Below, one piece after another: positions 1 to 10,000 of a stretch of 64,000 bases of DNA. Location of the stretch: assembly GCA_964495075.1 (NCBI GenBank), contig CAZBUJ010000001.1, forward strand, positions 124,001-188,000, read 5' to 3'. Source of the stretch: JAFGJQ01 sp964495075. GTDB lineage: Bacteria; Planctomycetota; Phycisphaerae; UBA1845. The notes under the pieces are model-generated. The model did no database searches. It had not been told where the DNA came from and saw only the letters and a program-made list of their open reading frames with translations. Position numbers and translations under genes: made by a program. Within the stretch, counting starts at the first letter, position 1; each line of letters starts with the position of its first letter.

Positions 1-365
1 CGCTACTTGTTCCTGTCGATCATTTCGCCGCGGCCGGGACTGTCCCCGGGCATCCATCCAGACGCACATCGCCGCGTGCGTGCTGATTTCGGTGCGGTGC
101 AGTCCGGCATCATGAGGTCGTCAATCCCGCCCACCCCGAATGGGGGTGTCTGAGTTGGGGTGAAGGCGGCCCAGCATCGTGATTCGCATCTATTCTGAGC
201 GGAGGGCAACGGCGCCCAGATCGTGGCGTGTCCGCCGCCGGTTCGGGGGGGCGGCGTGGCGAGTCCGTGGGGACGTCGCGGCGCACGCCCACCGCATGGC
301 CGACCGCCGTCCCGCGCGACCACGTGTCACGGACAGGGGTAACAGGGAATTACGGAGGATTCGAA
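1..365. other. Non-coding start of window
   Basis: No convincing gene is visible. Open frames on both strands here are short, arginine/proline-rich and lack ribosome binding sites. The only clear signal is GGAGG at 354-358, the ribosome binding site of the following subtilase gene. Confidence 0.5.
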
Positions 366-3300
366 ATGAAACAGGAGCAGAGAAGACGGCGCGTGCGGGG
401 GATGGTCAGCGTTATGGCGGCGAGCGCGTGGCTCGTGTTCACCGCGGTGAGCGAGGCGAATCCGTTCGTCCCGTTGGACTGGCAGATCCGCGTGAAGTCC
501 GGCAAGTTCGAGGATCAGCGCAAGCATGTCAAATGGATTCGTGACCTGGACGGGAATTTCATCGACGACGAGATCGACAAGATGTCCCCGGGTGAATCGA
601 CGCAGGTCATCGTGCAGTTGAGTGAGTGTTTGTCGCGCGAGCAGATCCGTCAGAAGTTCTTCGGTTTCGGCGACGTCAGCCAGGTGGGCACGCTGGTGGC
701 GTATTGCGTGATCGACGACGTGCCCGTGGAGCGGATGCAGGAACTCGTGAACGATCCGGCGGTCGCGGCAATCGAGAAGCCGCGCGAAATGGAACTGCAC
801 CTCGACACCAGCACCCGGGTCATCCGGTCGCGGGCCAGCGCGACCTTTTCACCGGAGACGTTTGCCGACGCGTTCGGGTATGACGGCAGCGGCGTCAACA
901 TCGCGGTGGTGGACACGGGGGTCGACGATGCGGTTCACGGTGCCTTCGCGGGCAAGTTCGTGTCGGGATACAACGCATGCACGGCCGTGGCCGGGAATCC
1001 CGACGACGACGTGGACGATCCGGCGATCACCACCGGTGACGACGGCATCTGCGATACGACAGCGGCGGGTGACGACACGCAAGACCTCACGGTCGGCAGC
1101 GCGTTCGGCACCACGGTCGGCGTCACGGCCGGGCCGAACGGCGTGCTCGACACCGTGGTCGTGGGAGGTGATGACTTCGTAACTACTTTCCTGTGCGATG
1201 GGACGACTCCGGTCGTCGCGACCGGCGCGGACGGGATCTGCGATACGGCGGCGGCCGGTGACGATTATCAGGTGGTCGCGTTCGGCCAGGGGTTTCCGGG
1301 AGCGCCATGCATCGGGCCGGGCGGAAACGGCATCATTGACACGGCCCCGTCGGGTGACGACGCGGAGTTCGTTCTGTACCACGGCACGCATGTGGCCGGC
1401 ACCGCGCTGGGCCTCGGTGTGGGCGGTGGTTGTCGACCGGCCGGCAACGGTTCGGGGCCGAACAATTGTGAAGGCGTGGCCCCGGGTGCGGGTCTGGTCG
1501 ATGTCAAGGTTTTCGCCCCCGGGTGCTTCACGACCGATGTCGTGATCATTGACGCGCTCGAGTGGATCTGGCTCGACGGATCGGCCGACGTGGTCAATAT
1601 GAGCCTCGGCTCGAACTCGCCGGCCGACGGCACGGATACGCTGTCGAACGTCATCAACGCCCTCGTTTCAAACGACATCGCGGTGTCGGTGTCCGCCGGC
1701 AATTCGTACGCGAACTGCCTGGGTGCCGTCGCCGCCTCGTCGCTGGCGGTCACGGTGGCGAGCGCCAACGATCGGGGGATGGTGGATAGGGACAACTCGC
1801 TGTACAGCGCGTTCTCGACGTACGGGCCGCGGGTGGATTTCGACATAACGGATCCGTTCGTGGGGATGCTGAAGCCCGACGTTGCGGCGCCCGGGTCGGA
1901 CATCTTTTCGGCAGAGGGCGATACGGGGGGTGACTACCACTCTCTCAGCGGGACGTCGATGGCGTCACCGCACGTGGCCGGCGCGATGGCCCTGCTGATC
2001 GAGATGCGGCCCGACATTCCGCCGGGCGCGTTGAAGGACATCCTGAAGCGCTCGGCGTATGTGACGCCGCAGCATGCCGCGGAGGGGGCCTCCTTCCCGG
2101 CGATTGACAGCACGTACAACGTAAACTGGGGCTTCGGGCTGATCGATCTCTATCAGGCGGGCGTTGACCTGGAGACGGGGATTACCGACCTGTCGTTCAC
2201 CACCTGCGAGGATCCCGGTTGCGCGCCGGGCTACCCGACACAGCGGCGGTGCACGCTGGTCGGCGGGACCCCCTCGTACGCGAACTCGACCGACATCCTG
2301 CTGGACGCGAATCCGCCCGTTCAACTGGAGCCCAACGCGATCACCGTGCTGGTCGAGAACCGTGGCACGGCGATGGCCGAGAACGTGGTGGTCTGCGTGG
2401 GCGTGAAAGAGCTCGGCGGCGGCATGAACGAGTTCTACGACGTAGGGTGCCGGGAGATTAATCAGATCCTGCCCGGCGCCACCGAATCGGCCACGGTTCC
2501 CTGGACACCGACGGCGAACAGCCACCAGTGCATCCAGGCGACGATCGACTACGGTTTCGACACGGAGTTCTGCAACAATCTCACGCAGCGGAACACGAGC
2601 CCGGTCCCGGCGTCGTCGCCGGCGGTAGCCCAGTTCCGGGTGGAGAACCCGTTCAACGAAGCCGCGGACTTCGCCGTGTTCGTCGAGGTGGATGATGAGC
2701 GTTTTGACTTCGACATCGTCGGGCCCACGCAGTTCCGCTTGACGCCCCAGGATTGCCCACAGCTACTCGAAATCGTGTTCATCCCGCAGCAGGGCACGCC
2801 GGTCGGGACGCGGGCGCGGGGCTCCATCGACGTGGTGGGGTTTACGCCGACGTACCCGGACGGTGTGGAGCTGTCCGGTGTGCAGTACGAGGTGACCGTC
2901 GTCGCGCCGGGGCTGGAGAAAGCGTATTCCGCGGCTCGCCACGGCGCGGAAGGCAGGATCAACATCCCGCTGGCCCTCGCCGGTCAACCGACATCGGATC
3001 CGCGGCGGACGGTGCAGGAGGTGATCGCCGTCTTCCTCACGCCGGTCCAGCCGAAAGACGGCAGCCTGGACCCGGACGATGTCGTGATCACCAGCGTGGG
3101 GGGCAGCCCGATCCCGCCCTACACGGTGGCGTTTACGGACGAGGATGGCCCGGCGATTGGGGCCGGCGGTGTTTCGGGCAAGGAACTCACCATCATCTTC
3201 TCCGAGCCGCTGCCGAACGAGGAACGCTACCGGTTTGATTTCCAAGAGCGATTCGTGGATCTCGACGGTGATTCGCTGACCGGTGACTCCGACTTCGAGT

Positions 3301-3491
3301 TGCGCGTGCTTCAGGGCGACGCGAACGGGAGCGGGATCGTGACGGGGACGGACATTTCGTTCGTGCGAGGCCGGATCAATCAGGCCGTGTCTTTCGGTGA
3401 CACGTCGCGTGCAGACGTGAACCTGACGGGCACGTTGACCGGGACCGACATCAGCTACGTCCGATCGCGGATCGGGGACAGCGCGCCGTAG
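366..3491 (+). CDS. Secreted subtilisin-like (S8) serine peptidase with C-terminal dockerin-like repeat
   Basis: 1041 aa. The ATG at 366 is chosen because GGAGG lies 7 nt upstream and it opens a signal peptide (MKQEQRRRRVRG, then a hydrophobic stretch ending SEA-NP); an upstream in-frame start at 228 has no such support. Catalytic triad: Asp183 in VVDTGVDD, His339 in HGTHVAG, Ser531 in GTSMASPHVAG. Asp and His are about 156 residues apart instead of the usual 30-40, because of an insert (about residues 218-337) with four GDD-ending Gly/Asp repeats that may bind calcium. After the peptidase come Ig-like/CARDB-like regions (about 600-980). The last ~58 residues hold two GDxNxxG..TGTDIS(F/Y)VR motifs, like a type I dockerin. 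Predicted extracellular endopeptidase; substrate unknown. Four bases of RBS context and the signal peptide make the start secure. Confidence 0.9.
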   Translation: MKQEQRRRRVRGMVSVMAASAWLVFTAVSEANPFVPLDWQIRVKSGKFEDQRKHVKWIRDLDGNFIDDEIDKMSPGESTQVIVQLSECLSREQIRQKFFGFGDVSQVGTLVAYCVIDDVPVERMQELVNDPAVAAIEKPREMELHLDTSTRVIRSRASATFSPETFADAFGYDGSGVNIAVVDTGVDDAVHGAFAGKFVSGYNACTAVAGNPDDDVDDPAITTGDDGICDTTAAGDDTQDLTVGSAFGTTVGVTAGPNGVLDTVVVGGDDFVTTFLCDGTTPVVATGADGICDTAAAGDDYQVVAFGQGFPGAPCIGPGGNGIIDTAPSGDDAEFVLYHGTHVAGTALGLGVGGGCRPAGNGSGPNNCEGVAPGAGLVDVKVFAPGCFTTDVVIIDALEWIWLDGSADVVNMSLGSNSPADGTDTLSNVINALVSNDIAVSVSAGNSYANCLGAVAASSLAVTVASANDRGMVDRDNSLYSAFSTYGPRVDFDITDPFVGMLKPDVAAPGSDIFSAEGDTGGDYHSLSGTSMASPHVAGAMALLIEMRPDIPPGALKDILKRSAYVTPQHAAEGASFPAIDSTYNVNWGFGLIDLYQAGVDLETGITDLSFTTCEDPGCAPGYPTQRRCTLVGGTPSYANSTDILLDANPPVQLEPNAITVLVENRGTAMAENVVVCVGVKELGGGMNEFYDVGCREINQILPGATESATVPWTPTANSHQCIQATIDYGFDTEFCNNLTQRNTSPVPASSPAVAQFRVENPFNEAADFAVFVEVDDERFDFDIVGPTQFRLTPQDCPQLLEIVFIPQQGTPVGTRARGSIDVVGFTPTYPDGVELSGVQYEVTVVAPGLEKAYSAARHGAEGRINIPLALAGQPTSDPRRTVQEVIAVFLTPVQPKDGSLDPDDVVITSVGGSPIPPYTVAFTDEDGPAIGAGGVSGKELTIIFSEPLPNEERYRFDFQERFVDLDGDSLTGDSDFELRVLQGDANGSGIVTGTDISFVRGRINQAVSFGDTSRADVNLTGTLTGTDISYVRSRIGDSAP

Positions 3492-3516
3492 TCGGCGGCG
3501 TCGACCGCGAACGACT

Positions 3517-3548
3517 GACAGGGGGAGTCCGTGGGCGGCGCCCCTGTC
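3517..3548 (+). terminator. Possible hairpin after the subtilase gene
   Basis: GACAGGGG (3517-3524) pairs with CCCCTGTC (3541-3548), an 8-bp stem with a 16-nt loop, shortly after the subtilase stop. There is no T tract, so it may be a processing or attenuating hairpin and not a full intrinsic terminator. Confidence 0.3.
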
Positions 3549-3643
3549 GGGACCGGTTGTTCGGCCATTCAACCGGTGTGAAGACGAGCCGGCGCGGAGG
3601 GTGCCGGCCATCAGGGGAATAGTCATACGAAGGAGAGAGAGAA

Positions 3644-4303
3644 ATGACCCGAATTGTGCTGTGCTTCTTATGTGGAGGATTGGCGATCGGTTGGATGAAC
3701 GCGGCCCAGGCGTCCATCGACTTCCAGCTATTCGACAGCGGCTCGCTGACTGACATGGAGGTCACCGTGGTTCAGGGCGATCCGCTGAGCCTGGATCTCG
3801 TGGCGACGAGCATTTCGGCCGAGACCGGTGTGGAGGCTGAACTCGACTCGTTCGCCTATCGGATCGAGTTCGACACCGAGGAGTTCTGGCTTACGGGAAA
3901 CGTGTTCGGCCCTCCGTTCGACAGCGTGGTGCTGGCCGACGGCGGGTTCAACGGGAGCATTCCATGGGCGCCGCCGTCGGTCCAGATCGATGACGGGGCG
4001 GACGCTGGATCGCCGGCCGCCACGGCGGGGATTCCGGACATCTACCGGACGACGGCCTCCGAGGCCGGCGTTCCCGGCGAGGGGCCGAACCTGCTGGTGG
4101 AGACGCTGGACCTGACCGCCCCGCTCACGCTGGGCGACTACTTGATCAGCCTGAACATGTTGGAGGCGGCCGACGCGTTCGGTGCGTTCCACACGGTGGA
4201 CAACGGGATGGACTTCCTGGTGCACGTGATCATCCCCGAGCCGGCCACACTACCGCTGCTAGGGCTCGCCAGCCTGGCCGCGGTTCGACGCCGCCGGCGT
4301 TGA
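3644..4303 (+). CDS. PEP-CTERM sorting-domain protein
   Basis: 219 aa. Start supported by AAGGAG at 3630-3635. An N-terminal signal peptide (MTRIVLCFLCGGLAIGWMNAAQA) is followed by a beta-rich, acidic domain of unknown function. The C-terminus has the PEP-CTERM signal: IPEPATLPLLGL, a short hydrophobic segment, then a five-arginine tail (RRRRR). Members of this class are exported, processed by an exosortase and anchored or released at the cell surface. No exosortase gene is in the window. It sits 152 nt after the subtilase on the same strand and is closed by a strong terminator, so the two may share a transcript. The body domain is not recognised. Confidence 0.85.
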   Translation: MTRIVLCFLCGGLAIGWMNAAQASIDFQLFDSGSLTDMEVTVVQGDPLSLDLVATSISAETGVEAELDSFAYRIEFDTEEFWLTGNVFGPPFDSVVLADGGFNGSIPWAPPSVQIDDGADAGSPAATAGIPDIYRTTASEAGVPGEGPNLLVETLDLTAPLTLGDYLISLNMLEAADAFGAFHTVDNGMDFLVHVIIPEPATLPLLGLASLAAVRRRRR

Positions 4304-4368
4304 GTGTCGTCCGACATCCGCGGCGCTGACGCTGCCGTGGATCACTTGGCCTCCCACGCGGCCATCCA

Positions 4369-4401
4369 AGGGCCGCCTCTCACCGAGGGGCGGCCCTCTT
4401 T
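4369..4401 (+). terminator. Intrinsic terminator of PEP-CTERM gene
   Basis: AGGGCCGCC (4369-4377) pairs perfectly with GGCGGCCCT (4389-4397), followed by CTTT. Confidence 0.75.
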
Positions 4402-4876
4402 GGAGCTTGGCCGTCACCGGCGCCGGTGGCCTACGATTGGTGGGCCTGTTGTGGGAGGGAGAAGGCAGTGACAAAGGGGGGTACAGTGCCTTGTTGGGAC
4501 CACTGCGCGTCTACCGGAACGGCGTGGCTCGCCCGGCGGCGATCTGACCGCGTGCAGGTTTGAAGCCTGCGTTTTTTCTTCGGCCGCGTCACGGCACGAT
4601 GCGCCGTTTGACGCATTCGCGCCCTTGCTGCGGTCCGGTGTCGTGACGAGCCCGATCTACGCGAGGCATCGTCGGGCTGGTTTGGCTCAGCGTATCGTTA
4701 TGACGAGGCGACGCGACCGTCAGCGCGGCGGTTGCCAGCGCGGGCGCCGCGGCGTATAAGGACGCGGCGGTGACCGCGTCATCAGGGGGCCGGCTGGTCG
4801 ACGACGCGGGATCTCCCTCACGAGGCGATGGGTGGTTTGCTGTGGCGTACGCTTCGGGACACGTAAGGCCGCGGTT
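4402..4876. other. Intergenic region before GH9 gene
   Basis: No coding gene seen apart from the orphan terminator at 4554-4577. A weak promoter-like pair, TTGGCC (4407-4412) and TACGAT (4432-4437) with a 19-nt spacer, lies just after the preceding terminator. The remainder up to 4876 shows nothing recognisable beyond AAGG (4865-4868) before the next start. Confidence 0.4.
4554..4577 (+). terminator. Orphan intrinsic terminator
   Basis: GCAGG and CCTGC (4554-4570) enclose a 7-nt loop and are followed by G and six T (4572-4577). No open frame precedes it, so it could end a small RNA starting after 4401 or a read-through transcript. Confidence 0.5.
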
Positions 4877-6691
4877 ATGACTTCGGAGCCGGAACGAGTT
4901 TCCCCGCCTTGCGGGCGTCGCGGGATGGCGACGCGGATCGGTGCGTGGGGGCTGCTCTCGTTGATCGTGTGGGGAGCCGGCGCCGGGCTCGTGGGTGGGG
5001 GCGGCAACGTCATCGGCCGCGACCGCCCGCTTGGGCGTCCGGGACCCGGCGCGCCCGATGAAGGTTTTGATTCGGTGTGCGCGGCCGTCTCGCCGCGGGT
5101 CGGGCAGGCGCTTGCAGCGCGCAAGTCGGGCGAGGCGTGGATCCGCGCGAACCAGATCGGGTACCTGCCGGCCGATCCGAAGATCGCGATTCTGTCGAGT
5201 GCCGTCCCGCTGTCCGGCGCGTTTCGCGTCGGGTCGTTCACGGCGGACATCGGGCCGGACGCCGGCCCCTGGGGCCCATTCGCCCACAACTACCGGCTCG
5301 ACTTCAGCGACCTGCGCGAGCCCGGGCGGTACAGCGTCGAGTTCGGCAAAGTGAAGTCGCGTCCGTTCGTCATCGGCAAGGACGCATACAAGGACGTACC
5401 GGGCAAGCTGCTCGCGTTCATGCGGTTGCAGCGGTGCGGTGACAACCCCGTCACGGGCAAGAAGTGCCATCAGCAGGACGCGATCGATGTCGTCACCGGC
5501 CAGCGGGTCGACCTGGTCGGCGGCTGGCACGACGCGGGCGATCGGCTCAAGCACATGATCACCACGTCCTACTGCGTGGCCGCCCTTTTTCTGGCGGGGG
5601 CGGACGACGAAGCCCGCTACGGGGTGGCGTTTCTGCAAAAGATCCACCCGGACCGGAGGACGATCTATGTCCAGATCGGCGACGACCGCGACCACCTGCC
5701 GCCGGCGACGCTCTGGCACGACGACCAGTCGGACTACGGCTGGGGGCCGGGCGGACCGCGATCCGCCTGGCCGGCCACCGGCGAGCCGCAGGGGCCGAAG
5801 TACAAGAACGCGTCGACCGGGTTGGCCAACCTGGCCGGTCGCACCGCGGCGGCGATGGCGCTGGCCGGCAAGCTCGACAAAGCCCGTTCGCTGTACGCCC
5901 TCGCCCTTACGAAGCCGGGCTGTGCGATGTCGGTCCCAGTGCGGGCCCCCTACTACTACGGCGAGAGCACCTACCACGACGACCTCGAGTGGGCGGCGGT
6001 CGAACTGTACAGGGCCACCGGCGACAACACGTTCCTCATCCGCGCGATCGAGCATGCTGACCAGGCCGGCGAGAGCAAGTGGATGGGCAAGCTCCGGCAC
6101 GGGCATTACGAGTTCTTCCCGTATGTGAATCTCGCGCACTGGCGGCTCTATCCGCACGTGGACGAGGCGACGCAGGTGAAGCTGGCCGGTTACTACCGGG
6201 CCGGGCTGGAACGCGTGCAAGCTCTGGCCGAGCGCAACCCCTACCGGCTCGGCACGCCGCTGGTCTGGTGCTCGACGAACGATGTCGTTGCGTTCGCCAC
6301 GCAGGCCGTGCTGTACGAGAAGATGACGGGCGACAGGCAGTTTCGCGGGTTGGCCGCCGAGGCCCGCGACTGGATCTTCGGGCGTAACCCGTGGGGCGTG
6401 TCCATGGTCATCGGCGTGCCGGCCGACGGCGACGCGGCCAGCCAACCGCATCACCTGTTCCACAAGCTGATCGATCACCTGCCGGTGGGCGGTCTGGTGG
6501 ACGGCCCGGTCTACAAGGATATCAACGACGGCTTGAAGTTCGCCGACTTCGGGGTGGATCGGCTGGCGCGGTTTCAGTCGAAGGTGGGCGTCTATCATGA
6601 CGTGTACGCTGACTTTTCGACGAACGAGCCGATAATCGATGGGACGGCGAGTCTGTTGCTGCTGCTCAGGGAGTGGGACGGAGGGGGATAA
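4877..6691 (+). CDS. Glycoside hydrolase family 9 (endoglucanase-like), secreted
   Basis: 604 aa from ATG 4877 (AAGG 8 nt upstream); ATG 4925 or 4832 are alternatives. N-terminal signal/anchor with a hydrophobic segment (GAWGLLSLIVWGAGAGLV). An Ig-like CelD_N domain follows (starting IRANQIGYLPADPK), then the (alpha/alpha)6 GH9 barrel. Family motifs: GGWHDAGDRLKH, with the DAGD aspartates at about 219 and 222 as base, and NEPIIDGTASLL near the C-terminus, with Glu584 as the expected acid. The C-terminal region also holds FGRNPWGVSMVIG, typical of GH9. The family hydrolyses beta-1,4-glucans or related beta-glycans by inversion; the actual substrate cannot be told from sequence. Unlike its neighbours it has no dockerin. 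It precedes the GH15 gene on the same strand, suggesting polysaccharide breakdown. Confidence 0.9.
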   Translation: MTSEPERVSPPCGRRGMATRIGAWGLLSLIVWGAGAGLVGGGGNVIGRDRPLGRPGPGAPDEGFDSVCAAVSPRVGQALAARKSGEAWIRANQIGYLPADPKIAILSSAVPLSGAFRVGSFTADIGPDAGPWGPFAHNYRLDFSDLREPGRYSVEFGKVKSRPFVIGKDAYKDVPGKLLAFMRLQRCGDNPVTGKKCHQQDAIDVVTGQRVDLVGGWHDAGDRLKHMITTSYCVAALFLAGADDEARYGVAFLQKIHPDRRTIYVQIGDDRDHLPPATLWHDDQSDYGWGPGGPRSAWPATGEPQGPKYKNASTGLANLAGRTAAAMALAGKLDKARSLYALALTKPGCAMSVPVRAPYYYGESTYHDDLEWAAVELYRATGDNTFLIRAIEHADQAGESKWMGKLRHGHYEFFPYVNLAHWRLYPHVDEATQVKLAGYYRAGLERVQALAERNPYRLGTPLVWCSTNDVVAFATQAVLYEKMTGDRQFRGLAAEARDWIFGRNPWGVSMVIGVPADGDAASQPHHLFHKLIDHLPVGGLVDGPVYKDINDGLKFADFGVDRLARFQSKVGVYHDVYADFSTNEPIIDGTASLLLLLREWDGGG

Positions 6692-7039
6692 CCGATTACA
6701 GACTGCCAGATTACCAATGAGGCGTCGTGTTCCAGCGCGGGTGGCGCCGGGCGAGCCTGCGGCGGCGAGCGCCGGGCGAGCCGCACAACCAGACCGAAAG
6801 CCGATGATTGCGAATGCGGTGCCGTGTTGAAGGCCGCACGGGACGGGGATCATGGCGACCGGACCGGCGGTTCTTGGGTTGGCGGAAGCGAGTTGCTAGA
6901 ATGTGACATACGCGCTTCGGGGCAGCCGATGGGGGGTCCGGGCCACGGGAAACGGTGCGTGCCGCCCGCAGCCGGGGGAAGCGACCTGCCAGCGGACGGC
7001 TCGATCACGTGCTGAACACCAACCGCGGGAAGGAAGTTC
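6692..7039. other. Intergenic region with promoter and short direct repeat
   Basis: Contains a 14-nt direct repeat GCGCCGGGCGAGCC at 6744-6757 and 6769-6782, and the promoter-like pair listed separately at 6874-6902. No gene seen. Confidence 0.5.
6874..6902 (+). promoter_or_regulatory. Putative sigma-70-type promoter of GH15 gene
   Basis: TTGGGT (-35, 6874-6879), 17-nt spacer, TAGAAT (-10, 6897-6902), about 135 nt before the GH15 start at 7040. Pattern match only. Confidence 0.45.
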
Positions 7040-10000
7040 ATGGCCCATTCCACACACATGCGGCGGATTCTGTACGTCCTGACGGGTCTCTTCATGGCGG
7101 CCGGGGTGCCGGTACAGGCGGCCCCGGACTACGTCTATCACGACCCGGGCGCCGGCGTCTATGGTCAGCCGCCGGGTACCACGATGCGGGAGCCGTTCGC
7201 GCCGCGGGAGGACGAGCTCGTCAAGGCGTTCATCAAGATCGGACCGTCGTTCACCTACGACGCGGTGGCCGTCTACTACACTACCGACGGCTCGACGCCG
7301 CAGGGCTCGCAAGGCATCCCGCAGGCGGGCACGTCGGTGTTGCTCAGCTACGGTCCGACGCCGGCCATCACGTTTCTCTACAACGAGCCGCCGGGCGGCC
7401 ACGACGACTGGTGGGAGGCCGAGTTCCCCGTCCACACCCGCGAATACGGTGTGCAGGTCCGATACAAGATCTCCGCGTGGGACATCGGGGCGCCGGTGCC
7501 CGAGGTTTTCGCGGGCGACGGGGCGGTCTTCGAATGGACGAACAAGCTCGCCTGGCCAGGCAAGGGCAGCCCGCACGCCGATCACGCGGTGGGCTACCCG
7601 GACGTCCACTTCTGGAAAGAGGAAGGCGTGGTCGGCAACAACTACATGAACGTGATGGTCGACCGGAACGGATCGGTGTATGACGTCTACTACCCGTCCG
7701 CCGGCTGCGTGAACGGGATGGGCACGAAGAACGAAGGCTACATCGACGGGTTGGACACGTTCCCGCCGGGGCTGCCGCCGGGGCACCGAGGGCAGATGAA
7801 CATCAACATCGGGATGGTCGGCCTGCGGGTCGACGGCGTCACCTATTGGCTCACCAACGAGGCGGGCGGCGACTATGTCGACCACACCCAGAGGTACGTC
7901 CCCGACACCAACCTGATCGAGACCACGCAGCGACTGGTGGCGGCCGGCAATGACATCCTGGTCCGCCAGATCGATCACTGCCCCAAGGGCATCGACTACC
8001 CGCTCGACCAGGGTGGTCAGCCCAACCGCGGGCTTTACATCAAGCGGCTGGTGCTCACCAACAACGGCGCGGCGGACAAGACGGTCAACGTCTACTTCTA
8101 CACCGATTATGCCATCAACGGCGGCGACGACTATGACGGGACGTTCACCGATGCCGGCCGCGGGGCCATGGTCTCGTACGACACCACCCGGCGTGTGCTG
8201 CCGCCGGGCAGTGCGGAGTACAACCCGACGTCCGGCATGGATTACGAGAAGAACGTCTCGGTGTACCTCGCGGCGGCGATGCGGTTGAGTGACAGCATCG
8301 GCGGCAGCGTCGGCGCGCCGGCCTCCGACTTCTGGAGCGACACCAGCACCGACGAGGGGCTCGGCTGGGTCGGCATGCCGGTCGAGCTGCCGGTCGGCGT
8401 ATCGAAGGAGGTGGCCGTCCTGCTGGTCGGCGGCTTCGACGACTTCGCAGGTGCCACCGGCACCTACGACTACCAGATGGCGGCTGCGATCGATTGGTTC
8501 ATGAGCAGCGACCTCGACGCGCTGGAGTCGGCCACGGCGGAGTACTGGACCGACTGGTTGGCGTCGGGCGTCCGGGTGGACACGCCGGACGACGCGTACG
8601 GCGCGGTGTTCAAGCGTGGCCTGCTCGCGACCGCCCTGCACCTGGACGGGGCCAACGGCGGAATCATCGCGGGCATGCACAACGGGGCGTACCCGTTTGT
8701 CTGGCCGCGGGACGCGGCGTGGGCGGCGATCACGCTGGATCGCACCGGTCATCCATTCGAGGCGGACGAGATCTACCGGTTCCTCCGCGAGGTGACCGAG
8801 CGGTACCAGGAGGGTTCGGGGCGCACGAGTTGGTGGTTCCAGAAGTACACTACGGACGGGCATCGCATCTGGACATCGCCGCAGGTCGACGAGACGGCGT
8901 GCTTCCCGTGGGGCGTCTACTATCACTACCAGGTCACCGGCGACGTGGGGTTCCTCGACCTGAACTACCCGACGGTATGGGAAGCGGCCATCGCGTCGAG
9001 CGAGGACAGCGACCACCCCCACCTGTTCTTCGACGATCCGTACAATCTGATGTACTCGAACAACCTGTGGGAGGACCAGTACGGCGACTTCCTCTACTCG
9101 AACGCGGCGGTCGAGCGCTGCCTGCGGGATGCGACTTCGATCGCCATCGTTCTGGACGAGGACGTCTGCCCGGGCGGGCCGGGGACGTGCAACTACCACA
9201 ACGACGCCGCTCTCTACACCGAGCGGGCGGACATCATTCACTCGGGTATTCAGGCTCGGCTGGAGTGGGACGGCGAGAACACCGACATCTCGCAGCTCGG
9301 GCTGGTCTATCCGTTCGCGGTCTACGGCACGCAGGCCCCGGAGATCGTGCACGTGGTGGACCGCATCAACGGGGTGGCGGCGGACTTCCAGGGTGCGGGT
9401 TCGATCAAGCCGCTGGTGAACACGGGCGGTGAATGGGAGGGTCTGATTAACCGCTACTGGGGTGACGGCTACTGGCACAACCCGTTCGGACCGAACCCGA
9501 ATGCCAGCCCGTGGTTTCTGACCACCATGTGGTACGGCTGCTATTACGCCGAGCGGCAGGACTCGACCCCGAACGGGGGCGACATCGACAACCACAAGTA
9601 CCGGCTGGATCGGCTGCTGGATCGGCTGGGGCCGATCGGCCTCGGCGCAGAGCAGATTGCGCCGAGCAACAGCCTGCTGTACGACGGGCAGATGGACTTC
9701 GTGCTCGAGACGGCCTGGCCGAACGCTTGGGAGTCGATGTCGTTCGTCGTGGATGCGGTGATGGTTTTCCTCGACTACACGCCGGACGCCCGCGGCAACA
9801 CGCTCCGCATCGAGCCGAAGCTGCCCTCCGGCTGGCCGCAAATGACGTTTGCCAACCTGATGCTCGGGCCGCACCGGCTCGACGTGTCGGTGTCCGACAC
9901 GCCGACCTATGCCGAGCACGCGATCACGAACGTCACGGGTCTGGACGTCGACTACGACACCTGGGTCCGCGTTCCCGTGCCGACGACGATACTCGCCGTG

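Noticed and set aside
4589..6853. A 754-codon minus-strand frame opposite GH9
   Set aside because: It has low-complexity basic composition with no motif and no ribosome binding site; GH9 on the plus strand explains the region.
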